16,547 nt of DNA from an uncultured Eubacteriales bacterium. Lineage in GTDB: Bacteria > Bacillota > Clostridia > Oscillospirales > Oscillospiraceae. The DNA is taken from positions 1-16,547 of the forward strand of contig CABSFY010000050.1 in assembly GCA_902477055.1 (NCBI GenBank), given 5' to 3'. Positions 7,519 through 13,536 of this stretch are shown here, piece after piece; the stretch's first letter is position 1; each line of letters opens with the position of its first letter. The notes under the pieces were generated by a model, which had not been told where the DNA came from, searched no databases, and worked only from the letters and a program-made list of their open reading frames with translations. The position numbers and the translations under genes were made by a program.

Positions 7519-8865
7519 TTACGAAGAGGCTTGCGCAGTTCGCGAAAATGCCCCCGGCGCTTCCGGACAGAGCAGCATCACGGAGGCCACGAATTCTCCG
7601 CGCTGCACCGAAAAGCCCGTCATTCCCTGATACAGCTCCGCAATTTTCTTGATTGCCGGAATGCCGTAACCGTGCTCCTGCACCTCCTGCTTTGTGGTGT
7701 GCAGCGCCGGATTCTCGCGCAGAACGTCAGAATTGACGCGGTTTGTTACGCAGCAATAGAAATAACGCTCCTTCATCCGCAGGATCACTCGGATTTTCGG
7801 ATGCTCTACGCCGGCGCTTCCGTCGATCGCGTTGCTTAAGAGATTCCCCAGCAGGCTGCACAGATGGTATCCTGCGATAGGAAGCGTCTCCGGCACGGCC
7901 GCGCGAAGCTCCAGCGGGATGCCCTTCCGCTTTGCCTCCTCGCCCTTGCTCCATAGAATCGCATTGATCAGGCGATTGCCGCAGTCGGGCATTTCCAACG
8001 CCGGGGTCAGCTCCTCGTCGGCCTTTCGGAAAAACGCCTCCAGTGCGTCATAGCGTCCGTCGCGCAGCAGCTGCTCCATATAGAGCATCTGGTTTCTGGT
8101 TTCGTGTCTGGCCTCACGCAGCTTGCGGTACAGCAGATTGATCTGATCGTAATGCTGAAGCTGAACCTGATACTGCTGCTTGAGCTCGATCTGCTCGATT
8201 TTCTCATTCCGCTCCGAAACGAACTGCATAAACGAAAAATAGTAGAGCTGAATGCTCAGATAGAGGAAGACAAAGGCGCACACGACCAGGATATTGCCCA
8301 TATTTTCCTCGGTCAGGGCGTAGTTGAGCAGGCACTGCGCTGCGAATAAAAGCCAAAAGAAGCTATGCGCCCAGCGCGCCTCCTTGGAGGACATCGTACG
8401 CCGCTCCGGAAGCTTCGCCAGAGAAACGGCCGCCGCCGCGGCGCCGAGCAGCCAGATCAGCAGCGTAGACAGCACACGCTCCCAAGCGCCGAAGGCCCGC
8501 AGCTGCTTTGCAAATACGGGGATTGCATAAATGATACAGGTGACAAAGTTTTGGCAGAATTGGAACAGGATCACCGAATAGGAGATCCAGACGCCTGCGA
8601 ATTCCTTTTCGCGGCGCAGCTCCAGCCGCTGGAGAAGAAACAGCACGAGGGCGTTCCAGAGAACATAGAGGATCGAAAAGTAGTTCGTGCCCAGCAGGGA
8701 ATAGAGCCCCTCCTGCAGGATCCCGAAGATCGGAAAGCAATAGAACCTTTTCTCGACCGCCCGCAAGGCAGAAAGGGCATTGCCCTCGACGGCATAGAAC
8801 AGCAGGCCGTATAGCGCCGCCGTTTCCAGCATGAATTTTACGCTCAGGAAAACAAAATCGCTCAT
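7519..8865 (-). CDS. AgrC-like sensor histidine kinase (GHKL domain)
   Basis: 448 residues. The N-terminal half (about 1-212) is hydrophobic with six or so membrane segments, then a linker helix (about 218-250) leads to the phosphoacceptor box REARHETRNQM with His254. The ATPase part has an N box (LLGNLLSNAIDGS, Asn345) and a G box (HGYGIPAIKKI, 398-408). This layout, polytopic sensor plus short HPK10-type kinase core, is that of AgrC/ComD-type quorum-sensing kinases, which detect extracellular peptides and phosphorylate a LytTR regulator. Its ATG (8865-8863) overlaps the TGA of the upstream regulator (ATGA), so the pair is translationally coupled; GAGGAGGGA lies just before the start. No agrB/agrD-like genes are visible nearby, so the signal is unknown; sensing of a non-peptide cue is possible. 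Confidence 0.9.
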   Translation of the reverse strand: MSDFVFLSVKFMLETAALYGLLFYAVEGNALSALRAVEKRFYCFPIFGILQEGLYSLLGTNYFSILYVLWNALVLFLLQRLELRREKEFAGVWISYSVILFQFCQNFVTCIIYAIPVFAKQLRAFGAWERVLSTLLIWLLGAAAAAVSLAKLPERRTMSSKEARWAHSFFWLLFAAQCLLNYALTEENMGNILVVCAFVFLYLSIQLYYFSFMQFVSERNEKIEQIELKQQYQVQLQHYDQINLLYRKLREARHETRNQMLYMEQLLRDGRYDALEAFFRKADEELTPALEMPDCGNRLINAILWSKGEEAKRKGIPLELRAAVPETLPIAGYHLCSLLGNLLSNAIDGSAGVEHPKIRVILRMKERYFYCCVTNRVNSDVLRENPALHTTKQEVQEHGYGIPAIKKIAELYQGMTGFSVQRGEFVASVMLLCPEAPGAFSRTAQASS

Positions 8866-9596
8866 AGTCCCTCCTCGTTTCTGATCTCATTGCTCGTTAG
8901 CCGCAGAAACGCATCCTGAATCGCCGGGAAGCGCCGCCGGCTGACCGGGATACGCGTCCCGTCCGTCAGGCGCAGCTCCTCGCGCTGAATGGAATGAATA
9001 TAATTATAATTGACCAGATAGCTCTTATGAACCCGCAGAAAGCCATACGGCAGCAGCAGCTGTTCTGCGCTTTCCATCTTATAGCGCAGAACAATTTGGC
9101 CGTTGACCGTGAAGACCGACAGCGTCTGATCCATGATTTCCAAATATTTCACGTCGCTGACCGCGAGGCGATAGCTCTGCGTTCCTGCGCTGAGCAGCAC
9201 AGTTTCCCGCTTGCGCACCGCCTCCCGAAGCACTCGCTGCACGACCTTTTGCAGCTCGTTGCGAAAGAAGCGCTTGCGCAGAAAAAAGACCGTGGGGAAT
9301 TCAAAGGTTTCAAAGACCCGCTCCTCCATATTTGAGAAAAACACCACCGGAATCGAATAGCCCTGCGCCTGCAGGCTGCGGCACAGCTCGATGCCGCTCA
9401 TTTCAGGCATATCAATATCGACAAACAACAGATCACAGGAATTCCCGTTCCGGATATGCTCGATCAGGCGGGCAGGGCTGCGGAATGCCGTGATGGTGAC
9501 ATGCTCAAGATAAGCCTTGAAGGCCGCCTTGATCTTCGGAAGAAAGATCGCCGACGCCTCTGCGTCGTCGTCACAGAAAAAGATCTGATAGGCCAT
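8862..9596 (-). CDS. LytTR-family response regulator (AgrA/VirR-like)
   Basis: 244 residues, ATG at 9596 after AGAGGAGGGA with a six-base gap. The receiver domain (about 3-120) has the acidic patch CDDD (Asp9-11), phosphoacceptor Asp60 in FVDIDMPEMSG, and Lys108 in FLRKRFF in the usual position of the conserved lysine. The LytTR DNA-binding domain (about 131-235) shows its hallmarks: YLEIMDQTLSVFT, FLRVHKSYLVNYNYI and LTDGTRIPVSRRR. It should bind paired direct repeats as a dimer when phosphorylated by the adjacent kinase. It is first in the two-gene minus-strand operon, with an extended -10 promoter upstream. Targets are unknown; the neighbouring surface protease and lipoprotein hydrolase are candidates by position only, and I could not find a convincing LytTR repeat pair upstream of either. 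Confidence 0.94.
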   Translation of the reverse strand: MAYQIFFCDDDAEASAIFLPKIKAAFKAYLEHVTITAFRSPARLIEHIRNGNSCDLLFVDIDMPEMSGIELCRSLQAQGYSIPVVFFSNMEERVFETFEFPTVFFLRKRFFRNELQKVVQRVLREAVRKRETVLLSAGTQSYRLAVSDVKYLEIMDQTLSVFTVNGQIVLRYKMESAEQLLLPYGFLRVHKSYLVNYNYIHSIQREELRLTDGTRIPVSRRRFPAIQDAFLRLTSNEIRNEEGL

Positions 9597-9625
9597 GCTG
9601 CTGTCCCTCCTCTGCCTTTGCCCAT

Positions 9626-9634
9626 ATTATAGCA
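9626..9634 (-). promoter_or_regulatory. extended -10 promoter for the two-component operon
   Basis: On the minus strand TGCTATAAT is read from 9634 to 9626: a perfect TATAAT with the TGN extension. No good -35 box is present at the right distance, consistent with an extended -10 promoter or with activator dependence. The leader would be about 23 bases. Confidence 0.65.
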
Positions 9635-9654
9635 CATTGCCCGCAAGATGGAAA

Positions 9655-9682
9655 GAGACGACAGCACATTGGCTGCCGTCTC
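9655..9682 (-). terminator. terminator after the hydrolase gene
   Basis: On the minus strand GAGACG-G-CAGC pairs with GCTG-T-CGTCTC around a short loop, with a G-U pair in the middle, followed by TTTCC. The T tract is weak. The stem's own GTCTCC unit is repeated three times at about 9679-9693. Confidence 0.55.
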
Positions 9683-9705
9683 CGTCTCCGTCTCATTCTT
9701 TGGAT

Positions 9706-10695
9706 TTAGTTGCCGAACATTTCCGCTGCGGAAGGCTCAACGAAATACTGCGCAAAGAAGCCTGCGAAGGCGGTGGCTACGGTGTCCATCGTGGTGAAGC
9801 CCTCTGCGTTGTCGTCGTAGAAGCCATAGCCGTGGTTCGCGCCAAAGAGCGTCAGCTCATTTGCGCCAACCGTCTCAACGTACGGATGGACAACGATGCC
9901 GTCTTCCGTGCCATGGACAACCAGCGTGGGCATCAGGGTCTTTTCGTACTCCGCCATATTCTCTGCAGAGCGGATCCAGCTCTCGTAATATTCCTTGCTG
10001 ACCTGAATCGTTCTTCCGTACCATTCGATTTCGCGATAGCCGGCCTCGCCGCATTCCTCCAGGTTGGCCTGAACGCTCGAGGTATCGGTGCCGACAGAAG
10101 GCGCCAGCAGGGCGCGCACCTGATAGCGGCTGTCCATAGCGGAGGCCATCACGGCGATGCGGCCGCCGTTGGAGTAGCCGAGGATGCCGAGACGAGTCTC
10201 GTCAATGTTTGCATTTGCCAGAGCATAGTCTACGCAATCGGTAGCGTCAGCGACTGCGCCGTCAAGGGTGTACTCTTTGAACGAACGGGTGTCGTCGCCC
10301 GTACCGGCGAAGTCCATGCGGATCGAGGCGATGCCGTGCTTTGCCAGCACGCGGGCGATGTAGATAAAGCCGTTGCCTTCGTCCTTGTTGCCTGCAAAGC
10401 CGTGCAGCATAGCAACCAGCGGGACCTTTTCGTCGGTGTTCGGGGTCGTGAGAACAGCGGCAATCTGATAGTCGCCGGTAGAGCTGGGAACGGACACTGC
10501 CGTTTCAACATAGGCCGGTGCGTCATCATCGACGGCGGGCTCAGTCGGCGCCTCGGTGGGTGCCTCGGTGGGCGCAGCCTCGGTCTCCGTGGGGGCCGGA
10601 GCGGCCGTTGTGGGTGCGTCCTGGTTGGTGCTCGCGCAAGCGAAGAGTCCGAGCATCAGGGCGCAGATCATAAGGATGGATAAGATCTTTTTCAT
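9706..10695 (-). CDS. lipoprotein alpha/beta hydrolase (esterase-like)
   Basis: 329 residues. ATG at 10695 follows GGAGGT by seven bases and begins a lipoprotein signal (MKKILSILMICALMLGLFAC; lipid Cys20, though F at -2 is atypical). A linker rich in T, E, A and P (about 26-54, with TEAPTEAPTEP) would span the wall. The hydrolase domain (about 64-320) has the oxyanion motif HGFAG (98-102), nucleophile elbow GYSNG with Ser175, Asp265 in HGTEDG and His288 in GANHGYG, a complete triad. The blocks LHGFAGNKDEG and GIASIRMDFAGTGD resemble the cinnamoyl/feruloyl esterase group of dienelactone-hydrolase-like proteins. So it is probably an extracytoplasmic carboxylesterase, perhaps deacylating plant-derived esters; the substrate is inference. 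The open frame extends upstream to 11169 without a start site, which I reject. Confidence 0.9.
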   Translation of the reverse strand: MKKILSILMICALMLGLFACASTNQDAPTTAAPAPTETEAAPTEAPTEAPTEPAVDDDAPAYVETAVSVPSSTGDYQIAAVLTTPNTDEKVPLVAMLHGFAGNKDEGNGFIYIARVLAKHGIASIRMDFAGTGDDTRSFKEYTLDGAVADATDCVDYALANANIDETRLGILGYSNGGRIAVMASAMDSRYQVRALLAPSVGTDTSSVQANLEECGEAGYREIEWYGRTIQVSKEYYESWIRSAENMAEYEKTLMPTLVVHGTEDGIVVHPYVETVGANELTLFGANHGYGFYDDNAEGFTTMDTVATAFAGFFAQYFVEPSAAEMFGN

Positions 10696-10743
10696 GTTTA
10701 CTACCTCCGTTTTTCTTCCGGGTACTCCCCGGTTGGCAGCTTC

Positions 10744-10772
10744 AGCATACCATATTCCGCAGGGCACCGCAA
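10744..10772 (-). promoter_or_regulatory. SigA promoter for the hydrolase
   Basis: Minus strand: TTGCGG (10772-10767), 17-base spacer, TATGCT (10749-10744). The -10 lies inside one arm of an inverted repeat (AGCATACCAT / ATGGTATGCT), which may be an operator. Confidence 0.6.
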
Positions 10773-10816
10773 TGACTCTGTCGCAAACGGCCGTTTTCCC
10801 ACGCAAATGGTATGCT
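10744..10816. repeat. 10-bp inverted repeat around the hydrolase promoter
   Basis: AGCATACCAT at 10744-10753 and ATGGTATGCT at 10807-10816 are exact reverse complements 53 bases apart, about five helical turns. The right arm is also one side of an overlapping local hairpin (ATGCT-A-CCCG / CGGG-A-AGCAT, 10812-10839). The rest of the 226-base intergenic region 10696-10921 holds no gene. Confidence 0.5.
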
Positions 10817-10921
10817 ACCCGAAAAATTCCGGGAAGCATCCATGATGAGAAACGAATGATTCCGTTCCAATCATCGTGTCCGGGAAACCGGCTGCATATC
10901 ACCTTGCGGCGGCGTTTTTTA

Positions 10922-11611
10922 TCATACGGGGCAGGCGGATTCGTAGAGGGGCGCGGCGGGGTCGTAGCCTTGGGGGAGGTAGCGGACGGAGGAAATGCGC
11001 GGGCCGGACACGCCGTATTTTGGGCTGTAGCCGAACAGGTTGATGTATCGCTCCAGATCGTCGCGCTCGGCCTCCATCGCCCGCAGGACCTCCACCGTCG
11101 CACGCACATCGTCGATGGCGCGGTGAGAATTCTGCACGCTGTCCTGCAACCCGTAGGCCTCGATGGCATTGCACAGGCGGTGCGGATAGGAACGGCGGTC
11201 GCGGTAGACCGTCAGCAGATCGAGCTTCGACTTGTCCTTGAGCAGCCGCGCGTCGCCGTAGCGGTTCAGCAGATGATAGAGAAACAACAGGTCAAATTGC
11301 GCGTTATACGCCGCGATCATCGTCCCCGGCGTGAAAAGCTGCGCCAAAATCGAGCAAATCGCCTGCTTGGAGATGCCTTCCTCGCGCAGCATTTCGTCCG
11401 TGATGCCGGTCAGCTCCGTGATCTTCGGGGGGAGCTTGCGGTCGTTCGCCGTGCGGATAAATTCGTCCACCTCCGCGACGCTTACCCATGCGCCGTCCTG
11501 CCAGACGAGCTTCGACGCGGCAAATTCGATAATTTCATCCCCGGAAAAGCACAGTCCGCTGGTTTCGGTGTCCAACACGAGAAGCGACGTGCAATGTGTT
11601 TCCAGTCCCAT
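10922..11611 (-). CDS. DnaQ-like 3'-5' exonuclease (DEDDh)
   Basis: 229 residues. ATG at 11611 follows AAGGAGG by seven bases. The exonuclease fold occupies about residues 8-178, with Exo I Asp14 and Glu16 in LVLDTETSG, Exo II Asp107 in AYNAQFDLLFL, a further Asp131, and Exo III His163/Asp168 in SHRAIDDV. This DEDDh set removes nucleotides from 3' ends with two metal ions, as in the polymerase III epsilon subunit, PolC proofreading domain and RNase T. The roughly 50-residue tail (ERYINLFGYSPKYGVSGP) has no domain I recognise. As a stand-alone protein in a Firmicute, where PolC carries its own proofreading, it is more likely a repair or RNA-trimming exonuclease. It is transcribed divergently from thiT, and their promoters share bases. 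Confidence 0.9.
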   Translation of the reverse strand: MGLETHCTSLLVLDTETSGLCFSGDEIIEFAASKLVWQDGAWVSVAEVDEFIRTANDRKLPPKITELTGITDEMLREEGISKQAICSILAQLFTPGTMIAAYNAQFDLLFLYHLLNRYGDARLLKDKSKLDLLTVYRDRRSYPHRLCNAIEAYGLQDSVQNSHRAIDDVRATVEVLRAMEAERDDLERYINLFGYSPKYGVSGPRISSVRYLPQGYDPAAPLYESACPV

Positions 11612-11634
11612 GGTTTCGCCTCCTTTTCCCGCCC

Positions 11635-11663
11635 ATTGTAACACAAAAATCAACGGTTGACAA
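11635..11663 (-). promoter_or_regulatory. SigA promoter for the exonuclease
   Basis: Minus strand: TTGTCA (11663-11658), 17-base spacer, TACAAT (11640-11635). Its -35 hexamer overlaps the plus-strand thiT -35 by five bases. Confidence 0.78.
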
Positions 11664-11685
11664 ATGCTTTTCCACGGAGTATACT
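11657..11685 (+). promoter_or_regulatory. SigA promoter for the thiT riboswitch transcript
   Basis: TTGACA (11657-11662), 17-base spacer, TATACT (11680-11685). Predicted start near 11692, just upstream of the TPP riboswitch. Confidence 0.85.
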
Positions 11686-11706
11686 ATCGACAACCGCATA
11701 TTGAAA

Positions 11707-11803
11707 ACCTTCTTCGGGGGGTCGGATGCTTCCGGCTGAGATTGGGCGAACAGACGCCCTGACCCGCGAACCTGACACGGCTCATACCGTCGTAGGAAAA
11801 GAA
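11707..11803 (+). promoter_or_regulatory. TPP (THI-box) riboswitch
   Basis: The conserved blocks occur in order: GGGGGG/TCGGATGC side of P2, GCTGAGA (11735-11741), a variable P3 arm (GGGCGAACAGACGCCC), ACCCGCGAACCTGA (11762-11775), and CGTAGGAAAAGAA (11791-11803), with TTCTT and AAGAA closing P1. This is the thiamin pyrophosphate aptamer. It precedes a terminator and a thiamine transporter, so high TPP should stop transcription before thiT. Confidence 0.95.
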
Positions 11804-11804
11804 C

Positions 11805-11856
11805 AATTCCGCACTGCTTTCCGGGAAGGGTTTGCAAGGCGGAATTTCTGTTTTTT
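11805..11856 (+). terminator. riboswitch-controlled intrinsic terminator
   Basis: AATTCCGC (11805-11812) pairs with GCGGAATT (11839-11846), with a small inner TTCC/GGAA stem, then TCTG and six T (11851-11856). It begins two bases after the TPP aptamer, the usual place of the expression platform. The alternative antiterminator pairing was not worked out. Confidence 0.8.
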
Positions 11857-11871
11857 GGGAGGGCATCTTTG

Positions 11872-12423
11872 ATGCAAAACAAAAATCTGCGCGCGCTGTG
11901 CGAGTGCGCCATCTTTACCGCCGCTGCACTGGCATTGAGCTATGTGAAGGTGGACGTTGCCGCCCTCGGCGGCTCGATCAGTCTGGTTATGATCCCGCTG
12001 GTGCTGTGCGCCATCCGCTGGGGCGTGGGCTACGGCCTCGCTGCCGGTCTGGTGTTCGGCACGCTGAAGTTCTTCATCGGCGGCGGCACGGCCATCAACT
12101 GGCAGTCGATGCTGCTGGATTACAGCGTCGCGTATATGTTCGTCGGCTTTGCCGGACTGCTGAAGGGCAAGTCCAAGACCGCATGGCTTGCGGCGGTCAT
12201 CGGCGGCCTCGGCCGCTTCCTTGTCCACTATGTCAGTGGCGTTACAATTTACGCCATTGTGGAAAACACGACCATTTTCGGCGTGACTACAGCAAATCCC
12301 TGGCTGTATTCCCTGCTGTACAACGGTGCTTACATGGTGCCGAACATCGTTCTCACCGCTGTTGCAGTCGGTCTGCTTGCCATTCCCCTGGGCAAGTATC
12401 TTCGCCGCGAGGACCTGCGCTAA
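11872..12423 (+). CDS. thiT: thiamine ECF transporter S-component ThiT
   Basis: 183 residues; ATG 11872 is eight bases after GGGAGGG (11857-11863), which itself starts directly after the terminator T tract. Six hydrophobic segments fill the protein, as in ThiT. Family features include a Trp in the loop (INWQ, Trp77), LLDYSVAYMFVGFAGLLKG, RFLVHYVSG (His119) and NPWLYSLLYNGAY (Tyr146, Asn151), which align with thiamine-contacting His, Tyr and Asn of characterised ThiT. Asp83 stands where the Lactococcus protein has a ligand Glu, an acidic substitution. It binds thiamine with high affinity and works with a shared EcfA/A'/T energising module encoded elsewhere. The TPP riboswitch upstream supports the substrate. 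Immediately downstream is a fragment of a second thiT 3' end. Confidence 0.95.
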   Translation: MQNKNLRALCECAIFTAAALALSYVKVDVAALGGSISLVMIPLVLCAIRWGVGYGLAAGLVFGTLKFFIGGGTAINWQSMLLDYSVAYMFVGFAGLLKGKSKTAWLAAVIGGLGRFLVHYVSGVTIYAIVENTTIFGVTTANPWLYSLLYNGAYMVPNIVLTAVAVGLLAIPLGKYLRREDLR

Positions 12424-12502
12424 GTAATTTTTGGCCATTATTGTCTGCGGTCTGCTTGCCATTCCCCTGGGCAAGTATCTTCGCCGCGAAGATTTGCGCT
12501 AA
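12369..12502 (+). repeat. 55-bp direct repeat of the thiT 3' end
   Basis: 12369-12423 (end of intact thiT, including TAA) is repeated at 12448-12502, offset 79 bases. The copies differ at three bases: GAG/GAA, GAC/GAT and CTG/TTG, all silent in the thiT frame. Confidence 0.97.
12428..12502 (+). pseudogene. 3' remnant of a second thiT copy
   Basis: Reading in the repeat's frame gives FLAIIVCGLLAIPLGKY then LRREDLR and TAA, that is the ThiT C-terminus with a diverged helix before it (intact gene: VLTAVAVGLLAIPLGKY). The frame is closed by TAA at 12425-12427, so only 24 codons remain and there is no start. It extends beyond the nearly identical 55 bases with ThiT-like hydrophobic residues, which suggests a paralogue or former allele rather than a simple copying slip. 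Confidence 0.7.
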
Positions 12503-12507
12503 TTTTC

Positions 12508-12536
12508 TTTACAGCAGACGATTTTTGTAGTAAAAT
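12508..12536 (+). promoter_or_regulatory. SigA promoter for the coiled-coil protein gene
   Basis: TTTACA (12508-12513), 17-base spacer, TAAAAT (12531-12536). The predicted transcript start (about 12543) coincides with the first base of the hairpin that follows. Confidence 0.7.
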
Positions 12537-12542
12537 AATGGC

Positions 12543-12578
12543 GGGAAGCTCCGGAAGGCCCCTTCCGGAGCTTTTCCC
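12543..12578 (+). terminator. strong hairpin: thiT terminator and/or 5' stem-loop
   Basis: AGCTCCGGAAGG (12547-12558) and CCTTCCGGAGCT (12561-12572) form a perfect 12-bp stem, extended by GGGA/TCCC, followed by TTT. It can end thiT transcripts. For a transcript starting at about 12543 it would sit at the extreme 5' end and could stabilise that mRNA. Confidence 0.75.
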
Positions 12579-12605
12579 ATATAAAACCGAAACGGAGGGT
12601 GCCGT

Positions 12606-13442
12606 ATGAATTGTCTGCGCTGCGGCAGGACGATCGCCGACGATGCGACGTTCTGCGACGAGTGTCTGAAAACGGTGCGGCTGCCGCTGCAAACGTCGGA
12701 ATTCCTGAGCGACCGGATCATTCTCCCCGTCCGCACTGAGACGGAACGGCCCGAGCCGGCCCGCGCCTCGGAAAAGAAAAAGACGAAAAAAACCGAAAAA
12801 GCCGAAAAACAGCCCCAAAAGCGTCCCAAGGGCCTCATTCGCGCCGTCGTACTGCTGAGCCTGCTGTGTGCGCTGCTGCTCGGCGCGGGCGGATACGCCG
12901 CCTCGCAGTACAGCGATTGGCTGGCGGAGAAAAACCGCGTCCGGGTGCAGCAGGAGGAATTTGACCGCCTCAGCGCCCGCCTCGCCGAGGCGCAGAGTGC
13001 GCTGACGGACGAGCAGGAGCGCAGCCGCAGCCTCTGGCAGGAGGTGCAGACGCGCGAGGACGAGATCGACGGTCTGAAACAGGATATCAACACCTACCGC
13101 GCCCAGAGCGCCGAGACCGACGCGGCCGTACAGACACTGCAAGACGAGAATTTGCAGCTCAATCAGCAGCTTCGGGACTATATCGCCGATGTGCGGTCGT
13201 TGGAGGGGACGATCAGCTATCTGCGCCGGAGTCTGCAATCCGCGAACGACAGCAATGCCGTCTTGCAGGAAAAGTCCGATTTTATCGACGCACACGTCGT
13301 CTTTATCGAGGACGACGGGACGAAATATTATCACACATACGATTGCAGCCGCTTCGCCAAAAAAGGCTACTGGGTCTACGGCCGCAACACCGCCGAAGCC
13401 AAGGGCTATGCGCCCTGCCCCTATTGCCACGACGACGATTAA
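12606..13442 (+). CDS. zinc-ribbon / coiled-coil membrane protein with Ada-like Cys tail
   Basis: 278 residues; ATG 12606 is six to eight bases after GGAGGG. Residues 3-20 form a zinc ribbon (Cys3, Cys6, Cys17, Cys20; CLRCG ... CDEC). A lysine-rich stretch (57-75) precedes one membrane helix (about 78-98), so by the positive-inside rule the ribbon is cytosolic and the rest extracellular. Residues about 110-225 are a coiled coil of charged heptads. The tail has YYHTYDCSRF ... AEAKGYAPCPYC (His243, Cys247, Cys271, Cys274), the spacing of the small Ada-type metal-binding motif found at the ends of many secreted proteins. No enzyme motif is seen and I know no named family with this exact order. 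A structural or redox/metal-sensing role across the membrane is speculation. It has its own promoter and terminator and appears monocistronic. Confidence 0.85.
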   Translation: MNCLRCGRTIADDATFCDECLKTVRLPLQTSEFLSDRIILPVRTETERPEPARASEKKKTKKTEKAEKQPQKRPKGLIRAVVLLSLLCALLLGAGGYAASQYSDWLAEKNRVRVQQEEFDRLSARLAEAQSALTDEQERSRSLWQEVQTREDEIDGLKQDINTYRAQSAETDAAVQTLQDENLQLNQQLRDYIADVRSLEGTISYLRRSLQSANDSNAVLQEKSDFIDAHVVFIEDDGTKYYHTYDCSRFAKKGYWVYGRNTAEAKGYAPCPYCHDDD

Positions 13443-13464
13443 CCCCGCCCTACGCAGAAAATGA

Positions 13465-13493
13465 GCGTCCCCGCGGCGGGGAACGCCGGTTTT
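13465..13493 (+). terminator. terminator after the coiled-coil gene
   Basis: GCGT-CCCC (13465-13472) pairs with GGGG-A-ACGC (13478-13486) with one bulged A, then CGG and TTTT (13490-13493). Confidence 0.7.
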
Positions 13494-13536
13494 ACAAAAT
13501 ATCCACACCTTAACCAAGAGAGAAACGGAGAGAGCT

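Noticed and set aside
9597..9705. agrD-like peptide gene near the two-component operon
   Set aside because: The gap holds only the promoter and a terminator; no short ORF with RBS and a Cys-containing core was found.
10696..11169. N-terminal extension of the hydrolase reading frame
   Set aside because: It would overlap the exonuclease gene and bury the lipoprotein signal; ATG 10695 has GGAGGT and a promoter upstream.
9595..11641. Two long plus-strand open frames opposite the hydrolase and exonuclease
   Set aside because: They lack start signals, and the minus strand carries complete catalytic motifs, good ribosome-binding sites and promoters.
13443..13536. T-box or other amino-acid leader for brnQ
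   Set aside because: Only 94 bases are available, part of them a terminator, and no T-box consensus was seen.
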